From DATGIQ01 sp035295665 (lineage in GTDB: Bacteria; Planctomycetota; Planctomycetia; Gemmatales; Gemmataceae), in the NCBI GenBank assembly GCA_035295665.1, contig DATGIQ010000500.1:1-25051 (forward strand): a DNA stretch of 25,051 nt. Reading direction: 5' to 3'. This document shows positions 1-6,567 of the stretch, in pieces. Positions within the stretch are counted from its first letter, which is position 1. Each line of letters opens with the position of its first letter. The notes under the pieces are model-generated. The model worked only from the letters and a program-made list of their open reading frames with translations. It was not told the DNA's origin and searched no databases. The position numbers and the translations under genes are program-made.

Positions 1-573
1 GCCGTAGACCTGGTAGCGCTGGCCGCTCGGGGGTATGGGATTCCAGGCGTGGTCCACGGTGAGCTGGGTCGGCGTGTTCGAAACCACGAACCGTTGCTGC
101 AAAACATTGCCATTATTATCGAGGATCTGGACGGTGCCACCGGCAAACTGATTGGTCCGCCAACTTTTTGCAGTATCGTTCAGGGTGGTCGACGTATTGC
201 CGCCGTTCGTATTGCCCAGATTGTACTGAAGATCCGTTTCATATAGTTGGGCCTGGTTGTTAGCGTTGATTCCCTCAGCGGTGTAAGTAGGAAAGATGAG
301 AAAATTACCGGTACCCAGTACCTGGTCGGTGGAGAGTTGATATTGCGCGACCGGGGGCGGGTTCTGCCGTACGCCTATCAGCCCGGTTGGGAATCCGGAT
401 TGATCCGCCTGCGTAAAACCCTGCGAAGGAAGAGTCGCCACCAGGATATCGCCGTCGGCGGCGGCCGTTGGAACAAGCCGCTCCTCCAATCTTTCCAATA
501 GCAACCGAATTGGCGACCGCTGACTCTTTCGAGGGGCTGCACGGTGGGCGCTCCGCAAGATGTTGAAACGCAT
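1..573 (-). CDS. Planctomycete surface protein, N-terminal part (partial)
   Basis: Reading the minus strand from ATG at 573-571 gives 191 uninterrupted codons to the left edge, so the gene continues outside the window. The N-terminus is rich in Arg and Lys and holds an RLLLERLEERLVP segment at about residues 23-35. It matches, without gaps, the RLTIDALEERWAP segment of the large surface protein at 18767. This motif is common at the start of large exported planctomycete proteins and is thought to act in sorting (established association, mechanism not settled). The rest is rich in Thr, Asn, Gly and Gln, with short beta-type stretches (QILDNNGNVL, QLTVDHAW), as in extracellular repeat proteins. 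A GGAG lies nine bases before the ATG. No catalytic motif is visible, so the function is unknown. It diverges from the NagA gene. Confidence 0.72.
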   Translation of the reverse strand, partial: MRFNILRSAHRAAPRKSQRSPIRLLLERLEERLVPTAAADGDILVATLPSQGFTQADQSGFPTGLIGVRQNPPPVAQYQLSTDQVLGTGNFLIFPTYTAEGINANNQAQLYETDLQYNLGNTNGGNTSTTLNDTAKSWRTNQFAGGTVQILDNNGNVLQQRFVVSNTPTQLTVDHAWNPIPPSGQRYQVYG

Positions 574-740
574 GGGGTAAGCTCCGTTTGTAGGAGGGCC
601 ATCTCGGTAGTGCAAGCGGACGAAGAGTCCTCTTTTGACTCTCGGAAAAGGGCGTCCACAGCATCCTTTCCACCATACTTATGTACCCCAACCGACCGGC
701 GAACACAAGCATTTCCTGAAAAATCGCTTTGACCGACCTT

Positions 741-770
741 TTCACACGGGTTCCGCGCTTCTGCTATCCT
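741..770 (+). promoter_or_regulatory. Possible extended -10 promoter for the NagA gene
   Basis: TTCACA at 741-746 is followed after 18 bases by TATCCT at 765-770. A TG one base before the -10 box (762-763) makes it an extended -10. It sits about 50 bases before the proposed nagA start, in the 254-bp divergent region at 574-827. That region also holds a small hairpin (AGAGTC 624-629, GACTCT 637-642). On the minus strand, TTGTGT (708-703) and TACATA (685-680), 17 bases apart, could serve the divergent surface-protein gene. All are weak matches read by eye. Confidence 0.25.
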
Positions 771-827
771 GGATTATTGCGCCAAGGCCCCTTCGCCCCG
801 GTCCACTTCGAAAATCGGGAATCGCCG

Positions 828-2015
828 ATGCCCAGCCATCCCATGAATACTCCGCCCGCTTCCCCCCTTCGCATCCGGGCCCGTCACTATGCAACGGGTC
901 ATCCCCTTGAACTCCTCTGCGCGCCGGATCGCATTTGTTCCGTCGGTCCCCCTTCTCCTACACCGCCGGACTATGCAGCCGACTGGGTTGCACCGGCGCT
1001 GTTCGACCTCCAGATCAACGGTTGTCATGGCAACACGTTCAGTTCGGAACAGCTAACCGCCGAGCAGGTTCGTCAAATTGTCACCGTCTGTCGACAGCAT
1101 GGCATCGGCGGCCTGTGTCCGACGCTGGTGACCAATGCCCTTCCGGCCTTGCTGCACGGCCTGACCATGATCCGACAGGCGTGTGAGGCGGAGCCGGAAG
1201 TCGCGGCCTCGGTTCCCGCCATCCATATGGAAGGGCCGTATATTTCTCCCGAAGATGGGCCGCGCGGCGCCCATCCACGGCAGCATGTCCGCCCGCCGGA
1301 CTGGGATGAGTTTCGCCGCCTGCAAGACGCCGCGGCCGGCAGGATCCGTCTGGTGACGCTGGCCCCGGAATGGACGGGCGCTCTGCGCTTCATTGAACAA
1401 CTCGTTGCTGGCGGAGTCGTGGTCGCACTGGGACATACTGCTGCCAGTGGTGCCTGCATTCGTGCGGCCATCTCCGCAGGCGCACGGCTGAGCACTCATT
1501 TGGGCAATGGCGCGCATGCGGTGCTTCCTCGCCACGATAACTACATCTGGCAACAGCTCGCAGCCGACGGGCTCTGGGCAAGCATCATTTGCGATGGCCA
1601 GCATCTGCCGGCGGAAGTGGTGCGGTGCATCGTGCGCGTGAAAACGCCCGCGCGGACAATTCTTACGTGCGATGCCAGCGGACTGGCCGGCTTGCCCCCC
1701 GGCCACTATCGGCAATGGGAGCAAGATTTCGAAATCTTGCCACAGGGGAAGATTATCGTTTCGGGCACGGGTTATCTGGGTGGCTCGTGGACTTTTACGG
1801 ATTGCTGTGTCGGCAACGTCATCGGCTTTGCGGGAGTAAGCCTGCACGATGCCGTGGACATGGCCAGCGTCCGACCGCGCGAACTGCTCGGGTTGCCACG
1901 TGCGGGGCTGGAAGTCAATGACCCTGCGGACTTGGTACTGTTCGATTGGCACGACGGTGCAGCGTTCCGCGTCGTGGGGACGTTGGTGCGCGGAAAGTTC
2001 GAAAAAGCTCGTTGA
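828..2015 (+). CDS. nagA: N-acetylglucosamine-6-phosphate deacetylase-like amidohydrolase (NagA family)
   Basis: The product should remove the acetyl group from N-acetylglucosamine 6-phosphate in the cytoplasm, yielding glucosamine 6-phosphate for amino-sugar recycling or UDP-GlcNAc supply. From ATG 828 it has 395 residues, close to the family's usual 380-400. The amidohydrolase motifs occur in order: FDLQINGCHG near the start of the barrel, HMEGPYIS with metal ligand Glu135, TLAPE, GHT with His203, STHLGN with His224, DGQHL with His259, and TCDASG with catalytic Asp282. The usual THLYNAM is changed to STHLGNGAHA, so this is a diverged branch and substrate specificity is not certain. The open frame extends upstream to 729, but ATG 828 is preferred because homology begins just after it; ATG 843 is an alternative. 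It converges on the export gene with only 17 bases between stops. Confidence 0.85.
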   Translation: MPSHPMNTPPASPLRIRARHYATGHPLELLCAPDRICSVGPPSPTPPDYAADWVAPALFDLQINGCHGNTFSSEQLTAEQVRQIVTVCRQHGIGGLCPTLVTNALPALLHGLTMIRQACEAEPEVAASVPAIHMEGPYISPEDGPRGAHPRQHVRPPDWDEFRRLQDAAAGRIRLVTLAPEWTGALRFIEQLVAGGVVVALGHTAASGACIRAAISAGARLSTHLGNGAHAVLPRHDNYIWQQLAADGLWASIICDGQHLPAEVVRCIVRVKTPARTILTCDASGLAGLPPGHYRQWEQDFEILPQGKIIVSGTGYLGGSWTFTDCCVGNVIGFAGVSLHDAVDMASVRPRELLGLPRAGLEVNDPADLVLFDWHDGAAFRVVGTLVRGKFEKAR

Positions 2016-2032
2016 CGTGGACCGGGCTCTTC

Positions 2033-3472
2033 TCACCGGCTGGGGTTGATCGTCACGTTGCTGATGCCTCCGATCCGATCCGGCGTCGCAACATTGACGA
2101 TGCCGGTGGCGAACTTTTCATGAACCACCTGCCAGATCAGGTTGAAATTGAAGAAGGTCTGGGTGACGTAGCGGGCCACGGCCTCGCTCGGCTTCTCTTG
2201 CAGGATCAGGACATCGCCGGCGCGCACCAAGATTCGTTCCTCCGGATGCCGCAATGCGTCGCGCAGATCGACCACGATCGGCACCTGCCCGCCGCCGGGC
2301 GTTCGGCGGACCACTACCAGCAAGCTCGGGGAAGGATCGCCCAGGCCGGGAGCGATGAGATTGCCGGCCAGGTTGCTGCCGCCGAAGGCACCGTTGAACA
2401 GCGGACCATGGACACGAGAAACAGCTTCGACCACATCGAGGTCGATATCCCGTGGCAGCACGTACGCTCCAGGCGGTAACAGGCCGCCGGTGTAGAATAA
2501 CTCTTCGTCCCGCGCTTCCAGGAAAACGACGTCTCCGGTTTGCAACACCACATCCTCCGGACCGAAGCAGGGCGGCGTGCCGGGAAAATGGCGAAGCGGA
2601 ATGCGCACGATCGAACCGATTCCACACGTGCCCGGCGGCGTGCAGCCAGCGGGCTTGCCTTCGAGCTGATGCAGGAGGGCCGTGCGCTCCTGTTCGCAAT
2701 GAAAACAACTGCGCTGGATGAGAACCGCGTTGTAGGCGTCCAGCCCCGGTAGTCCGCCGGTCTGGGCCAGCGCATGCAGCACATCATTCTCGTAAGCCGG
2801 CAGGTCCACGACATATCCCGTGCCGCGTTTCGAGCTGACAAACGGTCCCTCGAAGGGCGAGGTGAAGCTGGCCGCTTCCTGGCGCATAACCACCACGTGA
2901 TACTGCCGCGGATGCAGCAAGGTAACTACGGCCGGCGGCTTGTTCTCCGCCTTGATCAAATCCTTCTTGATATAGAAATTGTAGATCGCCTCCCGAGCTT
3001 CCGGGATGCTCATCCCTTGCAGGGACAGAACGCCGGCCCGAGGAAAGTAAGCTGTCCCATCGTCTTCAATTGCGATCGGATAGCCCGCCGACGGAGGTAA
3101 GCGCCGTTGGTCGCGAATCTGAAGCGGCGGACTGACATGCACCGGCGTCGGAAACGGCGGCTCATGATCGCCCAAGAATCCCTCGATGTAAACGCCGAGA
3201 ACGTCCCCGGGCGCCAGGCGGTAATTTGGAGGCGGCGGTTGGCTCAGCATGGTCAAGGGAATTGTCTGTTCGCCATCCTTGCTTGGTGCCAGCAATTCCT
3301 CGGGCAAGTGACGGACCGAGACACCGTTCGCGACGGGATTGGTAATGGCTGCGCATCCGCCTGCGAGCGCACAGAGGACGAAAGCCGCCACCAACCATGC
3401 CGGCGCGGGCAGCTTGTTTGCTCGGGTCAACTGAAACAGATCGTCAGAGGACTGATGCATGGCTTTTCCCAT
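2033..3472 (-). CDS. Wza-type polysaccharide export lipoprotein
   Basis: This is an outer-membrane polysaccharide export protein of the Wza/BexD family, expected to form the periplasmic and outer-membrane channel for exopolysaccharide. The 479-residue product starts with a long N-region, a hydrophobic stretch and a lipobox (ALAGGC, Cys40). The Poly_export domain opens with NYRLAPGDVLGVYIEG at about residues 83-98. SLBB-like segments follow near residues 225-260 (DVLHALAQTGGLPGLDAYNA) and again after LPPGAYVLPRDIDLD. A Cys-rich loop (RSCFHCEQE, and later GCTPPGTCGIG) is unusual for the family. ATG 3460 is an alternative start with an equally good GGGA upstream. It lies 53 bases after the proline-rich lipoprotein gene and is probably co-transcribed with it. 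Confidence 0.85.
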   Translation of the reverse strand: MGKAMHQSSDDLFQLTRANKLPAPAWLVAAFVLCALAGGCAAITNPVANGVSVRHLPEELLAPSKDGEQTIPLTMLSQPPPPNYRLAPGDVLGVYIEGFLGDHEPPFPTPVHVSPPLQIRDQRRLPPSAGYPIAIEDDGTAYFPRAGVLSLQGMSIPEAREAIYNFYIKKDLIKAENKPPAVVTLLHPRQYHVVVMRQEAASFTSPFEGPFVSSKRGTGYVVDLPAYENDVLHALAQTGGLPGLDAYNAVLIQRSCFHCEQERTALLHQLEGKPAGCTPPGTCGIGSIVRIPLRHFPGTPPCFGPEDVVLQTGDVVFLEARDEELFYTGGLLPPGAYVLPRDIDLDVVEAVSRVHGPLFNGAFGGSNLAGNLIAPGLGDPSPSLLVVVRRTPGGGQVPIVVDLRDALRHPEERILVRAGDVLILQEKPSEAVARYVTQTFFNFNLIWQVVHEKFATGIVNVATPDRIGGISNVTINPSR

Positions 3473-3525
3473 CGCGTGTCCCGTTGCCGCGGATTGGTCC
3501 AGGGTCGGTCGCGCGCGCCTTGCTG

Positions 3526-4443
3526 CTACGGATTACGGCTCGCGGTCTCGCTGCCGTTGAAGATCATCGGCAGCGGCGTCGTGTCCCTCTTCGGCGCCCC
3601 CCCATTGATGATCATCGGCAGCGGCATCGTTGCAGGAAGCGCCGGTGGCGTACTCGGCCGCTGCGACTGGGAGTCTGGTGGAACGGGTGCCCCTTGCGTG
3701 CTCGGCCATTTTGGTTGCGGAGCCGGCGGCAGGGTTGCCGGCAAGCCGCTTGGCTGCGAGGGCTGGAGTCGCGCTGATGCCGGAGGCGGCGCTGCTCTCT
3801 CCGCAGGCGCGTTTGGTCGTTGGGGTTCTGGTGGCGGCAGCATCGTCGGTACCGGCAGGCGTGACGTCTCGACCGGTTGTGGTGCCGTCTCTACCGGCGT
3901 AGGCCGTTCGATGTCGGCCAGCTTGATTTCGATAATTGGCAGAGCCGGCAACGAGTGGGCCTGCTCGGGCGCGGGCGGCGTGAGGGTCAAGACCGGACTG
4001 GGACCGCGCAGCGCCGAGGGTCCGGTGATCCAATAACGATAGCCACTCTGCCGGGCCGCCATCGCCCCTTGCCGGAATCCGGCGAACCAGTCCTCGATGG
4101 CCTTATAACCCTGCGGCGTTTGATAGCGAACCTTGCGATAGTGCTCTGGCGGCAGCGGCGGCGGCTCCCCATTGCCACCCCGATAGAGGTAATGCGCAAA
4201 CCCATCCTTGAATCCGCACGCGTAGTCTTCCGAATACGCCCGATGCGGTGCGGAATGCTTGACTTCTTCCCAAGCGGAATCGGCCCACTTCCGGTTGCGA
4301 ACGCTCTCGCTGAAGTCCTGTGCCGTTTCCTTCACGGTGAAGACAGCCAGGCAGGTTGCATCGGTGGCCAGGCTACAGCCCGAGCCCAGCAAACCGAACG
4401 CCATCAGCACGAACCCAATAGTTCTGCGCATCCATGTCACCAT
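3526..4443 (-). CDS. Proline-rich lipoprotein of unknown function
   Basis: I do not recognise a named family. From ATG 4443 the product has 305 residues, with a short basic N-terminus, a hydrophobic stretch and a lipobox-like GLLGSGC (Cys23), so it is probably a lipoprotein. ATG 4431 is an alternative start; the longest open frame begins with TTG at 4452. The first half (to about residue 150) is compact and rich in Trp, Tyr and charged residues, including a YACGFKDGFAHYLYRGG segment. The second half is low-complexity and very rich in Pro, Ala and Gln, like a spacer crossing the periplasm or peptidoglycan. The C-terminus repeats LPMIINGG and LPMIFNGS, encoded by a 16-bp direct repeat (3562-3577, 3610-3625). 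Being first in the same unit as the Wza-like gene, a role in the export complex is plausible (inference). Confidence 0.75.
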   Translation of the reverse strand: MVTWMRRTIGFVLMAFGLLGSGCSLATDATCLAVFTVKETAQDFSESVRNRKWADSAWEEVKHSAPHRAYSEDYACGFKDGFAHYLYRGGNGEPPPLPPEHYRKVRYQTPQGYKAIEDWFAGFRQGAMAARQSGYRYWITGPSALRGPSPVLTLTPPAPEQAHSLPALPIIEIKLADIERPTPVETAPQPVETSRLPVPTMLPPPEPQRPNAPAERAAPPPASARLQPSQPSGLPATLPPAPQPKWPSTQGAPVPPDSQSQRPSTPPALPATMPLPMIINGGAPKRDTTPLPMIFNGSETASRNP

Positions 4444-4762
4444 GGGGCACAAGGTAATCCGCCGCGCCGAACTGTGCGCGGCCCACGTCCCTCTGGCTGG
4501 GCCCAGATCGGAAACTCCGCAACTCGCTGACTACAGTGTGAAGCGGCCGTATAGTCATGCAGGTTGCCTTGTGTCAAGGCGGATTTTGGGGACTTGTCCT
4601 GCTCCGGCGAATGGCCGGGCCCACCGATTGTTAAGTTCGCTTACGTCACGGCGGGTCCCTGTAAAGCAACAGAAACACGGAGGGTGCCTGCTCCAGGATT
4701 TGCGACGGTTGCCCTTCCTCCCTAATTGATGGATCGCCAGGGGCTTGTGACTGTTCCCGTTC

Positions 4763-4779
4763 GGCTGGGCAGCCCAGCC
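4763..4779. promoter_or_regulatory. 17-bp perfect palindrome upstream of the sigma-54-like element
   Basis: GGCTGGGC-A-GCCCAGCC is perfectly symmetrical around a central A. It ends seven bases before the -24 box at 4786. It could be an operator for a dimeric regulator, or a small hairpin. A related, shorter palindrome (CTGGGCCCAG) lies at 4497-4506. Confidence 0.35.
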
Positions 4780-4785
4780 TGGCTT

Positions 4786-4801
4786 CGGCACATCGTTTGC
4801 A
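4786..4801 (+). promoter_or_regulatory. Sigma-54-like -24/-12 promoter element for the exopolysaccharide operon
   Basis: CGGCACATCGTTTGCA has GG at 4787-4788 and GC at 4799-4800, exactly the 12-base step of the sigma-54 consensus TGGCAC-N5-TTGCW, with GGCAC and TTGCA both intact. It predicts a transcript start near 4812 and a leader of about 157 bases before the Wzz gene. Sigma-54 control of exopolysaccharide clusters is known in other bacteria; use here is inferred. Confidence 0.45.
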
Positions 4802-4821
4802 AAAACCAGACGAACGGAACA

Positions 4822-4846
4822 GGTCCTTTTGGCCGGTCCTTTTGCC
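4822..4846 (+). repeat. 13-bp tandem repeat in the operon leader
   Basis: GGTCCTTTTGGCC (4822-4834) is followed directly by GGTCCTTTTGCC (4835-4846), which differs by one missing G. It lies about ten bases after the predicted transcript start. No function is evident. Confidence 0.5.
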
Positions 4847-4968
4847 ATTCTCCTCGCGGCAAGTGGATCTATACCGGGGCGTAAATGATTCTCCTCTGGT
4901 CAAACACACTCCATCCTCTCTTCAGTTAGCGCACGGCCCCTGGGCTGTGACAGGCGGGATTTGCAATC

Positions 4969-6519
4969 ATGAATACGCATCCATCCACGTGCGTTGGTCA
5001 GCCATTGTCCCTGAGTGAGCAAGGGTTTGCTGTCTATCAGGAAGTGTGGCAGATCCTCTGCCGCCGCCGAGGCCGGATTTTGCTGGTCATTGTGCTGGCG
5101 TTGGCCCTGGCGGCAGGCTATTGCGCTGTGAGCGGGCCCTGGTACGACTCCAGCGCGCAACTGTTGGTGATCAAGAAGAAGCTCGAGACCACGCCCCTCA
5201 CCGGTCCGGACCATCTTCGCGCCCAAGAAGATTACCTGTCCACGCACATGCTCCTCATCACGAGCCGGCGGGTGATTGCTCGGGCCATCGAGAAAGGGGA
5301 TCTCCAGAGCCTCGAACAGTTCCAAGAGCACGGCGGACTTCGCCGTGAGCTTTACGATTGGCTAATGGCTTCGATCCTCGGACCGGACCCCGAAAGTCGC
5401 CGGGAAGAAAAGCTCGTCACAGATATTATCCATGCGTTGGTGGTCACGCGGGATGCCCAGAAACCAGGCGTCAGCCCTTCGAATGAAGTCCTGAACCTCG
5501 CGTTCCGCGGGAAGGTGGCAGCCGATTGTCCCAAGATCCTGGATGCCATCATTGGCAGCTATCAAGATTTCTTGAAGGAAACCTATCGCAATACCAATGC
5601 GGAAACGTTGGAATTAATGGAGCAGGCCAGGGTCATGGTCCAGAAGGATCTGGAAGCGAAGGAAGCCGCCTACCAACAATTCCTCGCCGAAACGCCTCCC
5701 TTATGGAAAATCCAGGACAAGAGCACGGCTCATCAAGACCGCCTCTTGAAGATCGATGCACGACTGTCCGCTCTGCGCATGCGGAAGGCCGAAATCGAAG
5801 CGTCGATTGCCATCATCGACAAAGCAGTCCAAGGTGGTCACAACCCCACCGCCACGGTGATGCGCATGTGTGCGCTTCCCAGCATGGGCGCTGCTAGCAT
5901 GCCGAACGCGATGTTGAACCCGGATTCTGGATCGGGGCAACCGCCGACCGGATTCTCCCTGGAGGCGGAATTGGTGGGCCTGCAATTGCAACAAGCGAAG
6001 CTGCTCACCATCCGTCCCAAGAACCATCCCGGCGTCTTGGCTCTCAACCGACAAATTGAAGCGGTGCGCGGCCTCCTCCTCCCGTCGGCCACAAACCCGA
6101 AGGAACCGGCCAAAGACCTGGATCTCGGAGCGATCAAACGGGAATTGCTCAAGCAAGAACTCGAGGATCTGACGGTCGCTGAGCAGGCGATGGCCAAGCT
6201 GTTCGACCAGGAGCAGCAGGGGGTGAGTGCCTCCTATCTCCACGAAATCCAGGACGAAGCTCACCGCAAAGGGATCGAGCGGGTTCGGCTCCTCTATGAC
6301 AGCATTCTCGATCGTCTGAAGGAAACCAGCAGCGTCAAAGAGTTTGGCGGCTACAACACGCAGGTGATCGGACCCGCTCTGCGCGGCGCGTTGGCCGTCA
6401 AGAAATACGTACTGATCCTTGGCTTGAGCCTCTTTTGTGGATCGTTCGGCGGATTCGCCTGGGCCTGCTTTCTGGAAATGGTGGCCAAGCGGTGCTCATC
6501 GGGTCGATCGGCGGCGTGA
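4969..6519 (+). CDS. Wzz/GumC-type polysaccharide co-polymerase (chain-length regulator)
   Basis: This inner-membrane protein should control exopolysaccharide chain length together with the Wzy-like polymerase and link to the Wza-like channel. The 516-residue product has a first membrane helix at about residues 37-55 and a second at about 480-502, with a large periplasmic part between. That part starts with a typical Wzz-domain beta segment (YDSSAQLLVIKKK) and contains long Glu/Lys/Gln-rich coiled coils. The HPGVLALNRQIE stretch is typical of GumC proteins. There is no Walker motif, so it is not fused to a BY-kinase, and no separate BY-kinase is visible in the window. The Pro-rich stretch usual before the second helix is largely lost (GPALRGALAVKK). 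A GGCGGG lies about ten bases before ATG 4969. It is the first gene of the operon. Confidence 0.85.
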   Translation: MNTHPSTCVGQPLSLSEQGFAVYQEVWQILCRRRGRILLVIVLALALAAGYCAVSGPWYDSSAQLLVIKKKLETTPLTGPDHLRAQEDYLSTHMLLITSRRVIARAIEKGDLQSLEQFQEHGGLRRELYDWLMASILGPDPESRREEKLVTDIIHALVVTRDAQKPGVSPSNEVLNLAFRGKVAADCPKILDAIIGSYQDFLKETYRNTNAETLELMEQARVMVQKDLEAKEAAYQQFLAETPPLWKIQDKSTAHQDRLLKIDARLSALRMRKAEIEASIAIIDKAVQGGHNPTATVMRMCALPSMGAASMPNAMLNPDSGSGQPPTGFSLEAELVGLQLQQAKLLTIRPKNHPGVLALNRQIEAVRGLLLPSATNPKEPAKDLDLGAIKRELLKQELEDLTVAEQAMAKLFDQEQQGVSASYLHEIQDEAHRKGIERVRLLYDSILDRLKETSSVKEFGGYNTQVIGPALRGALAVKKYVLILGLSLFCGSFGGFAWACFLEMVAKRCSSGRSAA

Positions 6520-6567
6520 TGCCCGCCCCGGAAGGCAATCGGTAACGGAGAAGAAGGGAACCTCATC

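Larger units (their letters stand above)
4444..4968. other. Divergent intergenic region ahead of the exopolysaccharide operon
   Basis: No convincing gene is present in these 525 bases; the short open frames in it are not supported by ribosome sites or recognisable sequence. It must hold the promoters of the lipoprotein/export pair (minus) and of the long exopolysaccharide operon (plus). Visible elements are a CTGGGCCCAG palindrome at 4497-4506, a 17-bp palindrome at 4763-4779, a sigma-54-like element at 4786-4801, a tandem repeat at 4822-4846, and an imperfect CACGGCCC-CT-GGGCTGTG inverted repeat at 4932-4949 just before the first gene. Confidence 0.7.

Noticed and set aside
305..745. 146-residue minus-strand open frame beside the left-edge surface gene
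   Set aside because: It overlaps the supported surface-protein frame in a different phase, is Arg-rich and has no recognisable sequence.
1053..2036. 327-residue open frame antisense to the NagA gene
   Set aside because: NagA on the other strand has full motif support; this frame is a shadow caused by codon bias.
3107..4036. 309-residue plus-strand open frame across the export and lipoprotein genes
   Set aside because: It covers two supported minus-strand genes and is a Gly/Arg-rich low-complexity translation.
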